From contig NZ_QHKS01000001.1 in NCBI RefSeq assembly GCF_003353175.1, positions 434,001-498,000 of the forward strand: a DNA stretch of 64,000 bases, read 5' to 3'. The notes under the pieces were generated by a model. The model was given only the letters and a program-made list of their open reading frames with translations. It ran no database searches and was not told the origin of the DNA. The translations under genes and the position numbers were made by a program. Positions within the stretch are counted from its first letter, which is position 1. Every line of letters starts with the position of its first letter. The stretch comes from Paraburkholderia lacunae (GTDB lineage: Bacteria > Pseudomonadota > Gammaproteobacteria > Burkholderiales > Burkholderiaceae). Of this stretch, positions 45,705 through 55,968 are shown piece after piece.

Positions 45705-45862
45705 GCGGCTCCCCCGGTAGATCAATTGAGATTTTGAAATCATTTCACTCACCGTGCGGGCCCGAGGACGAGCCGCGCGAGTTTCATTCCATCGAAGATG
45801 ACCAGAACGGCAAAAACACATTACTATGAGAGCCCAGCATTGTACTCTAGGGATCCCTTGTC

Positions 45863-46291
45863 ATGACCAATCCAACCGATCTCAAGAATATCGGGCTCAA
45901 GGCGACCCTACCGCGCCTCAAAATCCTTGAGATATTCCAGCATAGCCCGGTACGCCATCTGACCGCAGAAGACGTCTACCGCAACCTGCTGCATGAGGAA
46001 CTCGATATCGGCCTGGCAACCGTGTATCGCGTGCTGACGCAGTTCGAGCAGGCCGGCCTTCTGTCGCGCAGCAACTTCGAATCAGGCAAGGCGGTATTCG
46101 AGCTGAACGAAGGGTCGCATCACGATCACCTCGTGTGCCTCGATTGCGGGCTCGTCGAAGAGTTTTTCGACTCCGAAATCGAAAGCCGCCAGCAGTCCAT
46201 CGCGAAGGAACGCGGCTTCAAGCTGCAGGAGCACGCGTTGGCGCTGTACGGCGCCTGCACGAAGGAGAATTGCCCGCATCGCAAGCATTGA
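45863..46291 (+). CDS. fur: Ferric uptake regulator
   Basis: 142-residue iron-responsive repressor. Winged helix at about 1-82 ([14 protein letters not shown], then [15 protein letters not shown]). Metal sites: [10 protein letters not shown] with His86, His87, Asp88, His89, Cys92 and Cys95, and a second CxxxxC pair at Cys132/Cys137. Full length. Divergent from bamE with 158 bases between the starts; the gap must hold both promoters. Confidence 0.97.
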   Translation: MTNPTDLKNIGLKATLPRLKILEIFQHSPVRHLTAEDVYRNLLHEELDIGLATVYRVLTQFEQAGLLSRSNFESGKAVFELNEGSHHDHLVCLDCGLVEEFFDSEIESRQQSIAKERGFKLQEHALALYGACTKENCPHRKH

Positions 46292-46338
46292 CGCGGGGTT
46301 GCGGCCGCGCCGGGGGGCGCAGTCGAGCAGGCGAACGC

Positions 46339-46379
46339 AAAAAGACCCGGCCGATGAAAATCGGCCGGGTCTTTTTTTT
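46339..46379. terminator. Strong terminator after fur
   Basis: Perfect 17-bp stem (46339-46355 with 46360-46376) closed by a GAAA tetraloop and followed by T residues. The A-run before it lets it also serve the convergent allA transcript. Confidence 0.9.
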
Positions 46380-46501
46380 ACGTACGATTACGAGGTGCGC
46401 GGCGTCGCAGCCGCGCTGCGCCTTCGGCCTCGAAGCCGGCCTTGAACCCGGCTTCGAGTCCAGCCCGGAATCCAGCTTTATCGCCGGCCCAGCTTCAGGC
46501 C

Positions 46502-47014
46502 CTATTCCGCCGTTGCGAGGCTGGCTTCGAACACGAGCCGGCGCGGCTCGGCCAACGATACTTCGTCGCAGTTGGGTTGTTCGCCGCCACGATCCACCAC
46601 GACAAAATCGCTCACCTGTCCGAGCGCGAGCAGCGGATGGTGCCAGACGCCTTTCCCATAGTTCACGCCCTGCCAGCCGTCGGTCCAGAAAGCCCGCATC
46701 TGCGCCGGATCGAACTCGCCCGCCGGCGCGACGACCACCAGATACCGGCGCGTAGTTAAAGGAACGAAAGCCTGGCTGCCCAGCGGGTGCCGCTCCATCA
46801 TCGCGATTTCGACCGGCAATGTCCGAGGTTGCGCGCGAAATAAGCTGAGCAGCGGCCGCCCGCCGTTTTCCGTTACGTCGACCTCGGCAAGGTCGTGATA
46901 GCGCTCGGTCGTCCCGCCGTTGATCGCGAAATGGCGCGCGCCGTCCAGCTCGATAACGTCGCCGAACGGCGCAAAGGCCGCGCGCGTCAGACGCTCCGTC
47001 TGCAATGTCTTCAT
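46502..47014 (-). CDS. allA: Ureidoglycolate lyase
   Basis: Splits ureidoglycolate to glyoxylate and urea, the step after allantoicase. 170 residues, cupin-like AllA fold: [14 protein letters not shown] at the start, [25 protein letters not shown], and [19 protein letters not shown]. Start at 47014 ([10 protein letters not shown]). It follows alc by 14 bases and shares its transcript. Confidence 0.93.
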   Translation of the reverse strand: MKTLQTERLTRAAFAPFGDVIELDGARHFAINGGTTERYHDLAEVDVTENGGRPLLSLFRAQPRTLPVEIAMMERHPLGSQAFVPLTTRRYLVVVAPAGEFDPAQMRAFWTDGWQGVNYGKGVWHHPLLALGQVSDFVVVDRGGEQPNCDEVSLAEPRRLVFEASLATAE

Positions 47015-47028
47015 CGACACGACTCCTG

Positions 47029-48039
47029 TCAGGCGATCTCGCCCCACAACCGCAGGCGCGACACGCCGCCGTCCGGAAAGATATTGAAACGCACATGGGT
47101 CACCGGCCCGAGCGACGCGAGTTCCGCGGCGAACGTGTGCACGTGGTCCATTTGCAGCTTCTGTTCGTCGAGCAGCACCGGCCAGAACATCGCCTGGGTG
47201 ACGAGCGAATCGTCAGTGCCGCCCGTGACCGACGCCGCCTGCAGCGAACAGCGGTCGGGGAAATTGCCCTTGAAGTGCGCCGTATCGACTTCGATCTTAC
47301 GAATCACGCCTGGCCGCGCGAGCGCGACGATCGCCCAGTCGTTGCCCGGCTCGCGACGGCGCCGGGTCTCCCAGCCGTCGCCCATGTTGACGCCGCGCCC
47401 CGGCATCAGCATCTGCGAGGCCGGGCCGAAATGCTGGTTGTTCGCGGCGACGAGGTACGCGCCGTTTTCGATCGCGGCGAGATCCAGCAGCGTACCGCGC
47501 TCGACCCGTGCCCAGTCGCGCTGCGGCTGGCCGTACACGCGCAGGCGCGCGAGACCGCCGTCCGGATACAGATTCACGCGCAGATGCGTGAAGGCGCGCG
47601 CATCGTTCACTTCGACGTAATGGTGCTGGTTGCCCTGTAGCGTGGTCGCCGGCACGAGCGTTTGCCAATCGGCGTTGTCCGGCGGGACCTCGCCGTCCAC
47701 GTGACATGCGTCGATCGACGCGGCCGGCGGGAAGTTGCCGGTGAAGTGGCTCGTGTCCAGATCGACGCCGTGCACGACGCCCGGCCGCGCCAGCCTGATC
47801 ACGCAATAGTCGTGGCCGGTGGTGCGCTTGCGGCGGGTTTCCCAGCCGTCCATCCACTTGCCGTGGTCGTCGTATTTGCCGGGAATGAACACCGCCGGCT
47901 GCGGCTCGAGCATGCGTTCTTTCGGCGCGAAGAATTCATCGCTGGCGTAAAGCGCCTTCGCCCCCAGACGCGGGTCGGCGAGGTTCATGTAGCGACGGGT
48001 GAAAGCAGGAGCGTTGGGGTCGAGGATTGGATTAGCCAT
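47029..48039 (-). CDS. alc: Allantoicase
   Basis: Hydrolyses allantoate to ureidoglycolate and urea in purine breakdown. 336 residues made of two similar jelly-roll halves; the repeated motif DGWETRRKR (first) and [12 protein letters not shown] (second) marks each half. Start at 48039 ([16 protein letters not shown]). It lies 103 bases after the DctA-like gene, a gap holding a 9-bp hairpin (48078-48102), and 14 bases before allA. Confidence 0.94.
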   Translation of the reverse strand: MANPILDPNAPAFTRRYMNLADPRLGAKALYASDEFFAPKERMLEPQPAVFIPGKYDDHGKWMDGWETRRKRTTGHDYCVIRLARPGVVHGVDLDTSHFTGNFPPAASIDACHVDGEVPPDNADWQTLVPATTLQGNQHHYVEVNDARAFTHLRVNLYPDGGLARLRVYGQPQRDWARVERGTLLDLAAIENGAYLVAANNQHFGPASQMLMPGRGVNMGDGWETRRRREPGNDWAIVALARPGVIRKIEVDTAHFKGNFPDRCSLQAASVTGGTDDSLVTQAMFWPVLLDEQKLQMDHVHTFAAELASLGPVTHVRFNIFPDGGVSRLRLWGEIA

Positions 48040-48077
48040 AGTCTCGGTCAGGCGACAGTGAGTGTTGGGAGCAACAA

Positions 48078-48102
48078 CCGGCGGATTCACGGCATCCGCC
48101 GG
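48078..48102 (-). other. Intercistronic hairpin between dctA-like gene and alc
   Basis: CCGGCGGAT / ATCCGCCGG, 9-bp perfect stem with a seven-base loop and no U-tract. It more likely affects mRNA stability than termination. Confidence 0.4.
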
Positions 48103-48143
48103 CCGGAAAGCGCGCGGCATCGGCTCGCGCGAAATCGGGTGAA

Positions 48144-49472
48144 TCAGACCGCGGGAGCGTGATCGCCGGCGGCAGACTCGACGCCCGGGCCTTCGCCGGC
48201 GGCCACGAAGCGCAGCGCGGCGTCGCGGTTCAGCACGCGCTGGGCGCGGCCCCGGTCGATATCGTTTTCCCACACGGCGACAACCACCGTGGCGACGCAG
48301 TTGCCGATCAGGTTAGTGAGCGCACGGGCAATGCCGACGAACCAGTCGACCGGCAGGATCAGCACGAGACCGAGCACGGGAATCGCCGGAATCGCGGACA
48401 GCGTGGCAGCCAGAATCACGATCGCCGAGCCGGGAATGCCGTGCGCGCCCTTCGACGTCACCAGCGAAACCAGCACCACTACGATCAGATCGTGCATCGA
48501 CAGCGGCGTGTTGGTGGCCTGCGCGATGAAGATCACCGCGAGCGTCAGATAGATCGAGAAGCCGTCGAGATTGAAGGAGTAGCCGGTCGGAATCACCAGC
48601 CCGACGGTCGAATCCTTGACGCCCATCCATTCGAGCTTGCGCATGACCTGCGGCAGCACCGCATCCGACGAAGCCGTGCCGAGCACAATCGACAGCTCTT
48701 CGCGCAGATAGCGGATCAGCTTGAAGATGCTGAAGCCAGCCAGACGCATCACGATACCGAGCACGACCACTACGAACACAATGCAGCTCGCGTAGAAGAC
48801 CAGCACCAGCATGCCGAGTTGCTTGAGCGATTCCACGCCGTAGGTGCCGGTGGTGAAGGCGATCGCGCCGAGCACGCCGAGCGGCGCGAGTTTGATGATG
48901 AAACTCATCACGCGGAAGAACACCTGCGCCAGTTCGTCGATCAGGCTGCTGACACGCTGCGCCTTATTGCCGAGCAAGGACAGCGCCGAGCCGAACAGCA
49001 CGGAAAACACGAGAATCTGCAGGATGTCGCCGGTCGCGAATGCGTTGATCGCCGTGTCGGGAATGATCTTCAGAAGAAAACCGGCCGTGTCCTTCAGGCT
49101 CTTCGCGTGCTCGGTGTAGGTGGACAGCGAAGCGGCATCGAGCGAATGCAGGTCGATGTTCATGCCGACGCCCGGTCTCGTCACGTAGGCCAGCACCGCG
49201 CCGATCACGAGCGCAATCGTCGTCATGATTTCGAAGTAGATCACCGCCTTCAGTCCGACGCGCCCCACTTTGCGCAGATCGCCAGCATGCGCCATGCCGC
49301 TCACGACGACGCAAAAGACGATTGGGCCGATCACCATCTTGATCAGCTTGAGAAAGCCGTCGCCGAGCGGGCGCAGCGATTGGGCGAAATGCGGGAACAC
49401 GGCACCGAGCACAATGCCCACCACCAGCGCTATGACGACCCGGCCAAACAGTGAATTGAAAAACTTCAACAC
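48144..49472 (-). CDS. DctA-family dicarboxylate/amino-acid:cation symporter
   Basis: 442 residues, eight helices plus two re-entrant loops of the SLC1/DAACS type. The substrate-site signatures are [13 protein letters not shown] (hairpin 1), [12 protein letters not shown] (helix 7) and NLIGNCVAT (helix 8). Residue 305 is Phe where the family has Thr (NxDGT). Start GTG at 49472 with AGGAGG seven bases upstream; another GTG eight codons earlier lacks such a site. It lies first in the line with alc and allA and divergent from a GntR gene, which suggests ureide or glyoxylate-related substrates rather than succinate. Confidence 0.85.
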   Translation of the reverse strand: MLKFFNSLFGRVVIALVVGIVLGAVFPHFAQSLRPLGDGFLKLIKMVIGPIVFCVVVSGMAHAGDLRKVGRVGLKAVIYFEIMTTIALVIGAVLAYVTRPGVGMNIDLHSLDAASLSTYTEHAKSLKDTAGFLLKIIPDTAINAFATGDILQILVFSVLFGSALSLLGNKAQRVSSLIDELAQVFFRVMSFIIKLAPLGVLGAIAFTTGTYGVESLKQLGMLVLVFYASCIVFVVVVLGIVMRLAGFSIFKLIRYLREELSIVLGTASSDAVLPQVMRKLEWMGVKDSTVGLVIPTGYSFNLDGFSIYLTLAVIFIAQATNTPLSMHDLIVVVLVSLVTSKGAHGIPGSAIVILAATLSAIPAIPVLGLVLILPVDWFVGIARALTNLIGNCVATVVVAVWENDIDRGRAQRVLNRDAALRFVAAGEGPGVESAAGDHAPAV

Positions 49473-49506
49473 GGCTTCCTCCTGGTTAGGATTCACATCT
49501 GTTCAG

Positions 49507-49521
49507 ACTGGTCCGACCAGT
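49507..49521. promoter_or_regulatory. GntR operator, dctA side
   Basis: Perfect palindrome ACTGGTC-C-GACCAGT, close to the FadR-subfamily pattern TGGTNNNACCA. It lies 35-49 bases before the dctA-like start. Confidence 0.6.
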
Positions 49522-49660
49522 GCTGTTATGTCGAATAGTAGGAAGCCGATATACTGACGTCAAGGATTCAAAACACGGTGTTTACCCGTTCCTTTTGCCG
49601 GATTTCGGGGCTGGATTGCTCAGGACGGGCGGCTATCCGTACGAACGTTCAGAACGCGTA

Positions 49661-49666
49661 TTACAA
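49661..49666 (+). promoter_or_regulatory. -10 of the GntR regulator gene
   Basis: TACAAT 33 bases before the start codon at 49699, overlapping region of the second operator. Confidence 0.45.
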
Positions 49667-49668
49667 TG

Positions 49669-49678
49669 CTGGTCAGAC
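49669..49678. promoter_or_regulatory. GntR operator, regulator side
   Basis: TGGTCAGACC, same GGTCNGACC core as the first site. It sits just after the TACAAT box (49661-49666) at the likely transcription start of the regulator gene, so autorepression is expected. Confidence 0.55.
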
Positions 49679-49698
49679 CGCGCCACAAGTGAGCCAGG

Positions 49699-50397
49699 AT
49701 GAAAAACGTTCCGCACACCGTTACCGATGCCGCCATCTCGACCATCCGCGAACGGATCGAAGCGGGGGCCTATCCGGTGGGCAGTTTGCTGCCGGCGCAG
49801 CGCCAGCTGTCCGAAGAACTGGCGATCAGCCGCGCGTCGCTGCGTGAAGCGCTGTCCACTCTCGAAGCGCTCGGTTTGCTGGTGATACGCCCCGGTAAGG
49901 GCGTGTATGTGGAAAGTGCGCAGGCTACGGCTGCGCGATCGTGGCGCTTCGCGGAGCAATCGTCGCTGCCGGATACTTACCAGATGCGTTTCGCGCTTGA
50001 AGGTTTTGCCGCGCGAATGGCGGCGCTGGCCGTCAGCGACGCCGACCTCGCATGGTTCGAAGACAATGTCGCGGCGATGCACGAAGCGCTCGCCTGCGAA
50101 GAACTCGACGAAGCCGCCCGGCTCGACTACGACTTCCACATGCGAATCGTGAGCATTGCCGGCAATGCGGCCATCGAATCGATTTTGCGCAGCAGCGCGG
50201 ACATCATGAAGGAGAGCCAACGGCTGCCGTTCTATCGGCGCGAGCTTGTGCTGTCCACCTACCACGAGCATCGCGCGATTCTCGACGCGCTCAAGGCGCG
50301 CGACTGCGCGGCGGCCGGCAAAGCGATCGAAACTCATATCGCCAACGCCGCGCAGCGCGCCGGCGTTTACTTCCCGACCCCGCAGGCGCGGGCGTAA
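49699..50397 (+). CDS. FadR-subfamily GntR transcriptional regulator
   Basis: 232 residues: winged helix-turn-helix at about 8-78 (YPVGSLLPAQRQLSEELAIS, RASLREALSTLEALG) and an all-helical FCD effector domain at about 95-215, with the metal-binding histidines in DFHMRIV and HEHRAIL. Divergent from the carrier-alc-allA genes, with two matching operators in between, so it probably controls ureide use. The effector is unknown. Confidence 0.88.
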   Translation: MKNVPHTVTDAAISTIRERIEAGAYPVGSLLPAQRQLSEELAISRASLREALSTLEALGLLVIRPGKGVYVESAQATAARSWRFAEQSSLPDTYQMRFALEGFAARMAALAVSDADLAWFEDNVAAMHEALACEELDEAARLDYDFHMRIVSIAGNAAIESILRSSADIMKESQRLPFYRRELVLSTYHEHRAILDALKARDCAAAGKAIETHIANAAQRAGVYFPTPQARA

Positions 50398-50426
50398 AAA
50401 AAGCTGCTCCGAAGAGCAGCTTTTTT
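50396..50426. terminator. Bidirectional terminator between the GntR gene and gap
   Basis: 13-bp stem AAAAAAGCTGCTC / GAGCAGCTTTTTT with a CGAA loop. The A-run overlaps the GntR stop codon. Confidence 0.88.
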
Positions 50427-50487
50427 GTTCCTGCGGCCAGAGCCGCCGGGCCTACGAAGCAGACAGCTTGCTTCGCCTCATTTCGCC

Positions 50488-51498
50488 TTATTTCGCGTTA
50501 GCGAGCGCCACAGCCGTGTCCAGCATGCGGTTCGAGAAGCCCCACTCGTTGTCGTACCAGCTCGACACCTTCACCAGACGGCCCGACACCTTGGTCAGCG
50601 TTGCGTCGAATGTCGACGAAGCCGGGTTGTGGTTGAAGTCGATCGAGACCAGCGGTGCGTCGTTGTAGCCGAGGATGCCCTTCAACGCGCCTTGCGATGC
50701 TTCCTTCATGATCGCGTTGACTTCCTCGACCGTCGTGTCGCGCGCGGCGATGAACGACAGGTCGACGACCGACACGTTGATCGTCGGGACGCGAATCGCG
50801 TAGCCGTCCAGCTTGCCGTTCAGTTCCGGCAACACCAGGCCGACAGCCGATGCAGCGCCGGTCTTGGTGGGGATCTGGCTGTGCGTGGCCGAACGCGCGC
50901 GGCGCAGGTCTTCGTGGTACACGTCCGTCAGAACCTGGTCGTTCGTGTACGCGTGAATCGTCGTCATCAGACCGTTCACGAGGCCGATCTTGTCGTTCAG
51001 CGGCTTGACGAGGGGTGCCAGGCAGTTGGTCGTGCACGATGCGTTCGAGATCACCGTGTCCGATGCCTTCAGCACGTTGTGGTTCACGCCGTAGACGATC
51101 GTTGCGTCGACGTCCTTACCGCCCGGCGCCGAAATGATGACCTTCTTCGCGCCGCCCTTGATGTGCGCGCTGGCCTTTTCCTTGGTCGTGAAAAAGCCCG
51201 TGCATTCCATCACGACGTCGACGTTCAACTCGCCCCACGGCAGTTCGGCCGGGTTGCGATTGGCCAGCACGCGGATCTTGTCGCCGTTGACAACGAGGTA
51301 GTCGCCGTCCACCGACACTTCGCCTGGGAACTTGCCGTGCGCCGTGTCGTATTGCGTCAGGTGAGCGTTCGTCTTGGCATCGCCAAGATCGTTGATGGCG
51401 ACGATTTCGATATCGTGCTTCTTGCCGTTTTCATAGAAGGCGCGCAGCGTGTTGCGGCCGATCCGGCCGTAGCCGTTGATTGCAACGCGAATCGTCAT
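50488..51498 (-). CDS. gap: Glyceraldehyde-3-phosphate dehydrogenase
   Basis: 336 residues, NAD-type: [10 protein letters not shown] at the N-terminus and Asp37 after INDLGD. The catalytic Cys155 lies in [13 protein letters not shown], with the partner histidine in the following region and [14 protein letters not shown] at the end. It lies 95 bases downstream of the transketolase on the same strand, linking glycolysis with the pentose phosphate pathway. Confidence 0.96.
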   Translation of the reverse strand: MTIRVAINGYGRIGRNTLRAFYENGKKHDIEIVAINDLGDAKTNAHLTQYDTAHGKFPGEVSVDGDYLVVNGDKIRVLANRNPAELPWGELNVDVVMECTGFFTTKEKASAHIKGGAKKVIISAPGGKDVDATIVYGVNHNVLKASDTVISNASCTTNCLAPLVKPLNDKIGLVNGLMTTIHAYTNDQVLTDVYHEDLRRARSATHSQIPTKTGAASAVGLVLPELNGKLDGYAIRVPTINVSVVDLSFIAARDTTVEEVNAIMKEASQGALKGILGYNDAPLVSIDFNHNPASSTFDATLTKVSGRLVKVSSWYDNEWGFSNRMLDTAVALANAK

Positions 51499-51593
51499 GG
51501 TCTATCTCCTGATGGCTGAAAAAAATACGTCCGTTTCGTCTGACTGGCTGCGTTGCCGCGCGTTCGCACGCATGCGGCAACGCTTGCCGAAGA

Positions 51594-53615
51594 TCAGCCG
51601 AGTGCGGCTTTAGCCGTCTCTACGACGTGCTCGACGGTGAAGCCGAAATGCTTGAACAGCACGCCCGCCGGGGCCGATTCGCCGAACGTGTCAATGCCGA
51701 CCACGCCGCCTTCCAGACCCACATACTTGCGCCAGAAATCCGTGACGCCCGCTTCGATCGCGACGCGGCGCACACCGTGCGGCAAGACGCGTTCCCGGTA
51801 GGCGGCGTCCTGCTTGTCGAACACCGTGGTCGACGGCATCGACACGACACGCGCCGCAATGCCTTCGCGCGCCAGCGGCTCGACGGCCTTCAACGCCAGT
51901 TCGATTTCCGAACCTGTTGCGATCAGGATGACCTTGCGCGCGACGATCTCGTCGTTCCAGTCGCGCAACACGTAGCCGCCCTTTTCGATGTTGGCGATCT
52001 GCGCGTCCGTGCGCTCCGAGAACGGCAGGTTCTGACGGCTGAAGATCAGGCACGACGGGCCTTGATGCTCGACCGCGTGAGTCCATGCCACCGCCGTTTC
52101 GACCGTATCGGCCGGGCGCCACACTTGCAGATTCGGAATCAGGCGCAGGCTCGCGACATGTTCGATCGACTGGTGAGTCGGACCGTCTTCGCCGAGGCCG
52201 ATCGAGTCGTGCGTAAACACGAAGATCGACGGCGCCTTCATCAGCGCGGCCACGCGCAGCGCGTTGCGGCTGTAGTCGGAGAAGGTCAGGAAGGTGCCGC
52301 CGAACGCCTTGAAGCCGCCATGCAGCGCGACGCCGTTGATCGCGGCGCTCATACCGAACTCGCGGACGCCGTAGTTCACGTAGTTGCCGGCGGCTTTGCC
52401 TTCCGGGTTCACGCGCACGGGCTTGGCGGCCTTCCAGTTGGTCAGGTTCGAGCCGGTCAGGTCGGCGGAACCGCCGAGCAGTTCCGGCAGCACAGCCGAC
52501 AGACCTTCGATTGCTTGCTGCGATGCCTTACGCGTCGCGACGGTCTCCGCGCGTTCGTTCGCAGCGGCGATGATCGCCTGCGCCTTTTCCTTCCAGTCGG
52601 CGGGCAGTTGCTTCGCGTTGCGGCGCGTGAATTCAGCCGCTTCCTGCGGGTATTTCGCCGCGTATTGCGCGAATGCCTTGTCCCAGTCGGACTCGAGGCG
52701 CGCGCCGGCCTCCTTCGCGTCCCACGCTGCGTAGACTTCCTGCGGAATCACGAACGGCTCCCACTTCCAGCCGATGGCCGCGCGGGTCGCCGCGATTTCC
52801 TTTTCGCCGAGCGGCGCGCCGTGCGAATCGTGGCTGCCGGCCTTGGTCGGCGCGCCTTCGCCGATAACGGTCTTGCAGCAGATAAGCGTGGGCTTGTCCG
52901 ATTGTTTGGCTTGCTTGATCGCGGCATCGACTGCGTCGACGTCATGGCCGACCACGTTCGGAATCACGTTCCAGCCGTACGCTTCGAAGCGCTTGGGCGT
53001 GTCGTCGTGGAACCAGTGGACCACTTCGCCGTCGATCGAGATGCCGTTGTCGTCGTAGAACGCGATCAGCTTGTTCAGCTTCAGCACGCCGGCGAGCGAG
53101 CAGGCTTCATGCGAGATGCCTTCCATCAGGCAGCCGTCGCCGACGAACACATACGTGTGGTGGTCGACGATCTTCGCGTCGGGCTTGTTGAATTCGGTGG
53201 CGAGGAGCGACTCGGCGAGCGCCATGCCGACTGCATTGGCCAGACCCTGGCCGAGCGGGCCCGTGGTGGTTTCGACGCCCGGCGTGATGCCGTATTCCGG
53301 GTGACCCGGCGTCTTGGAATGCATCTGGCGGAAATTCTTCAGCTCTTCGATCGGCAGGTCGTAGCCGGTCAGATGCAGCAGCGAATACAGCAGCATCGAG
53401 CCGTGGCCGTTCGACAGAATGAAGCGGTCGCGGTCCGCCCAATGCGGATTCTTCGGGTTGTGGCGCAAATGGCGCGACCACAAAGCTACGCCGATTTCGG
53501 CCATGCCCATCGGCATGCCGGGGTGGCCGGAATTCGCCTGTTGAACGGCATCCATGGACAACGCGCGGATCGCGTTAGCCATCAGGGAGGTGTGTGCGGG
53601 AGACGGGGTCGTCAT
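51594..53615 (-). CDS. tkt: Transketolase
   Basis: 673 residues, thiamine diphosphate enzyme of the pentose phosphate pathway. Motifs: [19 protein letters not shown], the TPP motif [13 protein letters not shown] followed by YDDN, and [15 protein letters not shown] in the Pyr domain. The start at 53615 ([17 protein letters not shown]) is preferred over one eight codons earlier. Unit tkt-gap on the minus strand. Confidence 0.95.
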   Translation of the reverse strand: MTTPSPAHTSLMANAIRALSMDAVQQANSGHPGMPMGMAEIGVALWSRHLRHNPKNPHWADRDRFILSNGHGSMLLYSLLHLTGYDLPIEELKNFRQMHSKTPGHPEYGITPGVETTTGPLGQGLANAVGMALAESLLATEFNKPDAKIVDHHTYVFVGDGCLMEGISHEACSLAGVLKLNKLIAFYDDNGISIDGEVVHWFHDDTPKRFEAYGWNVIPNVVGHDVDAVDAAIKQAKQSDKPTLICCKTVIGEGAPTKAGSHDSHGAPLGEKEIAATRAAIGWKWEPFVIPQEVYAAWDAKEAGARLESDWDKAFAQYAAKYPQEAAEFTRRNAKQLPADWKEKAQAIIAAANERAETVATRKASQQAIEGLSAVLPELLGGSADLTGSNLTNWKAAKPVRVNPEGKAAGNYVNYGVREFGMSAAINGVALHGGFKAFGGTFLTFSDYSRNALRVAALMKAPSIFVFTHDSIGLGEDGPTHQSIEHVASLRLIPNLQVWRPADTVETAVAWTHAVEHQGPSCLIFSRQNLPFSERTDAQIANIEKGGYVLRDWNDEIVARKVILIATGSEIELALKAVEPLAREGIAARVVSMPSTTVFDKQDAAYRERVLPHGVRRVAIEAGVTDFWRKYVGLEGGVVGIDTFGESAPAGVLFKHFGFTVEHVVETAKAALG

Positions 53616-54079
53616 GTCGAGTCCGAAGACAGAGTCCAAAAAGCGGTGCGCGCTTGAGGCCCGGAAGCTCGGAGGCCAGTCCGCCTCGGCGCACGGTGCG
53701 GCGCCGGGAGACGCGAAACGGGCAGAGCAAACGGACTAGGCTGAAAGCGTGACATTCTAACAGAACGTCGCCCCGCCCCTCGCGCGCCCCCCCCTCGTTG
53801 CAACGCTAACTGTCCGCGCATCGAACGGGGGATCGGCGATGCCGCGCGTGACGTCGCGTCCCGTCGACGAACTGAAGCATTGCGACGCGGCCATGCACGC
53901 CGGACTGTTCTCGGCTTCTCAGTCCGTGCGCGATAAACTAAGTCAATTCTTAAAGCCATCGCGGTGACGCAGAGGCAAAATGCACGGTCCGGTCGGCACG
54001 CTATCGGTTATCGATACGGCGGCCGCCGGCCTGGCTTCTCAGCACGCGCCCCGCAAACCGAATAGATCCGGAGAAATCC
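53616..54079. other. Intergenic region between tkt and the VOC gene
   Basis: 464 bases in a divergent gap. It should hold promoters for tkt and the VOC gene, but no clear -35/-10 pair, repeat, RNA or small gene was found. Confidence 0.4.
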
Positions 54080-54493
54080 ATGACCGCCCCCCGCCCAGCC
54101 GGTGTGCCCTGGTTGACCCCCTATCTCACGGTACGCGACGCGCGTGCCACGACCGCGTTCTTCGAAGCGGCATTCGGTTTCGAAGTACGCGACAGTGTCC
54201 AGGACGACGGTGTTGTCATGCATGTCGAGATGACCTATCAAGGCCAGTTGATTGTGATGTTCGCGCCGGAAGGCGCGTTCGGCTCGGCTGCGAAGACACC
54301 CAAAAGCGCAGGCGCGATCGCGCCGCAATCGTTCTATGTCTATGTCGAGGATGTCGACGCGGTTTACGCGCGGGCGCTGGCAGCCGGCGCAAAATCGCTG
54401 AGCGAGCCACAGGATCAGTTCTGGGGCGACCGGTTTGCCCAGCTCGAAGATCTGGACGGCTACCGTTGGGCGCTCGCTCGCCACCTTTCCTGA
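54080..54493 (+). CDS. VOC-superfamily (glyoxalase/PhnB-like) protein
   Basis: 137 residues with paired beta-alpha-beta-beta-beta modules: WLTPYLTVRDARATTAFFEAAFG and FYVYVEDVDAVYARALAAGA. PhnB-like proteins share the DQFWGDRFAQLEDLDGYRW ending seen here. Function unknown; the superfamily holds dioxygenases, glyoxalases and antibiotic-binding proteins. It precedes rsmE by 18 bases on the same strand, so co-transcription is likely. Confidence 0.82.
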   Translation: MTAPRPAGVPWLTPYLTVRDARATTAFFEAAFGFEVRDSVQDDGVVMHVEMTYQGQLIVMFAPEGAFGSAAKTPKSAGAIAPQSFYVYVEDVDAVYARALAAGAKSLSEPQDQFWGDRFAQLEDLDGYRWALARHLS

Positions 54494-54511
54494 ACCAATG
54501 AGTATTTTTTG

Positions 54512-55252
54512 ATGCCCCGTTTCTTCGTCGGTACACCTCTTCAGCCCGGCGACATCATGCCGCTTCCCGATGACGTCATGCGCCACATTCTCGTGCTGCG
54601 TTTGCAGCCCGGCGATTCGATCGTGCTTTTCAACGGCGAAGGCGGCGAATACAGCGCCGAACTCGTCGAAGTCGAACGCCGCTCAGCCAAGGTAAGGATC
54701 CACGAATTCCGCAATATCGAAGTTGAAGCGCCGTATCGTCTGACGCTCGCTCAAGGCATCGCCGGCGGCGACAAGATGGACTGGCTGATCGAAAAGGCGG
54801 TCGAACTGGGCGCATCCAGTTTCGTGCCGCTCACCACCACACGCAGCGTCGTGCGTCTTGCCGGCGACCGCGCGCAACGGCGCCATGCGCACTGGCAAGG
54901 CGTCGTGCGCGCCTCGTGCGAACAGTGCGGGCGCAACCGCCTGCCGGACATCATGCCGGTACGCGAGATCGCCGCCTGGCTCGGCGCGCTGCCGCGCGAA
55001 CCCGAAGAGGGCGAGCTGCGAATCCTGCTGTCTCCACGCGCGAGTATCGGCTTTTCGGCGCTGCCGGCCAATCCGCCGCGCGGCCGCGTGACCGTGCTGG
55101 TCGGACCGGAAGGCGGTCTTTCGGCCACTGAGGAAGCGGCGGCGACCGATCAGGGCTTCACGGCCGTCGGTCTCGGTCCACGCGTGCTGCGTACCGAAAC
55201 CGCCGGTATCGCGGTGCTCTCGGCCCTGGCGGCTCGCTGGGGCGGCTGGTAA
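54512..55252 (+). CDS. rsmE: 16S rRNA (uracil-1498-N3)-methyltransferase
   Basis: 246 residues: N-terminal PUA-like domain (MPRFFVGTP to about 70) and a SPOUT knotted methyltransferase domain. Motifs: KMDWLIEKAVELGASSFVPL, RASCEQCGRNRLP, VLVGPEGGLSATEE and LGPRVLRTETAG. The ATG at 54512 is preferred over the TTG just before it. Ends before a strong terminator. Confidence 0.94.
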   Translation: MPRFFVGTPLQPGDIMPLPDDVMRHILVLRLQPGDSIVLFNGEGGEYSAELVEVERRSAKVRIHEFRNIEVEAPYRLTLAQGIAGGDKMDWLIEKAVELGASSFVPLTTTRSVVRLAGDRAQRRHAHWQGVVRASCEQCGRNRLPDIMPVREIAAWLGALPREPEEGELRILLSPRASIGFSALPANPPRGRVTVLVGPEGGLSATEEAAATDQGFTAVGLGPRVLRTETAGIAVLSALAARWGGW

Positions 55253-55329
55253 GCCGCCCTGACGCGCGGCGCCTTGCGGAGCGGGGCAATCCGCGCGGCC
55301 GAACCGAGCACCAGCGATTCGAGCACCAA

Positions 55330-55364
55330 AGCAAAAGGCCCGCCAAATCGGCGGGCCTTTTGCT
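55330..55364. terminator. Bidirectional terminator between rsmE and the barstar gene
   Basis: Perfect 15-bp stem AGCAAAAGGCCCGCC / GGCGGGCCTTTTGCT with a five-base loop; serves both convergent genes. Confidence 0.85.
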
Positions 55365-55388
55365 GTCTTTTACTGCGGCAAGCGGCGT

Positions 55389-55961
55389 TCAGGCAAATGA
55401 ATAAAACACCCGGAACGCGACCTTACGCTCGGCCCAGAACTCGGACGCTTCGCGGAACACGTCCAACAGCGTCTCGCGCCCTTCCTTGTCGAATTTCTGT
55501 GCGATCGGCAGTTGCTCGAGAACGATCACGAAGCCAGGCTGCGCGCCCGCTTTGTGAACCAGATCGGTCAGACAATCGTAGAGCGCATCGTAGTTCTTGC
55601 CGAAGTGCTTCGGAAACAGGAACGACGTAGCAATGGTCTCGAGCACTTCCTGCTTGGTCTGCGCGTTAGCGCAGTACGCATACAGAAAATGCTGCCCGAG
55701 CTGGTTGGCTTCGTCCGCTAGATCCTGCACGCGAAATGCGCGGATCGACTGTACGATGTTCGGTCGTACGGTCTGGAAAAGACTCATGGGCGCCTCGTTC
55801 GATGAAAGCACCGTGCTGGCTTCGCTCTCGTTATTCTCCCGGCCTTGACCGCCGGCGCGCAGCTTCATGACGCGCTGGAACAAATTGCCGTCGCCGGCCG
55901 CGAAAAGATCCGTCGCGACTCCGGAGTCGTGCGCGTAGACGTTGTCGCTCATGCCGTTCAT
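55389..55961 (-). CDS. Barstar-family ribonuclease inhibitor
   Basis: 190 residues in the chosen form. The barstar fold covers about residues 95-190: FPKHFGKNYDALYDCLTDL aligns with the barnase-binding helix and loop of barstar, keeping the Asn and the key Asp while Trp38 is Tyr here. ETLLDVFREA matches the later helix. The 80 residues before it are not barstar and may be a lead domain; a start at 55787 (MSLFQTVRP) would remove most of it. It begins eight bases after the RNase gene, so the inhibitor is made with the toxin and should protect the cytosol. Confidence 0.85.
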   Translation of the reverse strand: MNGMSDNVYAHDSGVATDLFAAGDGNLFQRVMKLRAGGQGRENNESEASTVLSSNEAPMSLFQTVRPNIVQSIRAFRVQDLADEANQLGQHFLYAYCANAQTKQEVLETIATSFLFPKHFGKNYDALYDCLTDLVHKAGAQPGFVIVLEQLPIAQKFDKEGRETLLDVFREASEFWAERKVAFRVFYSFA

Positions 55962-55968
55962 CCCGATG

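Noticed and set aside
46442..46759. Possible plus-strand gene overlapping the allA end
   Set aside because: Overlaps a well-supported gene, and its start lies in a GC-rich degenerate repeat.
51627..53657. Long plus-strand frame opposite the transketolase gene
   Set aside because: Antisense shadow of a strongly conserved gene with Arg/His-rich translation.
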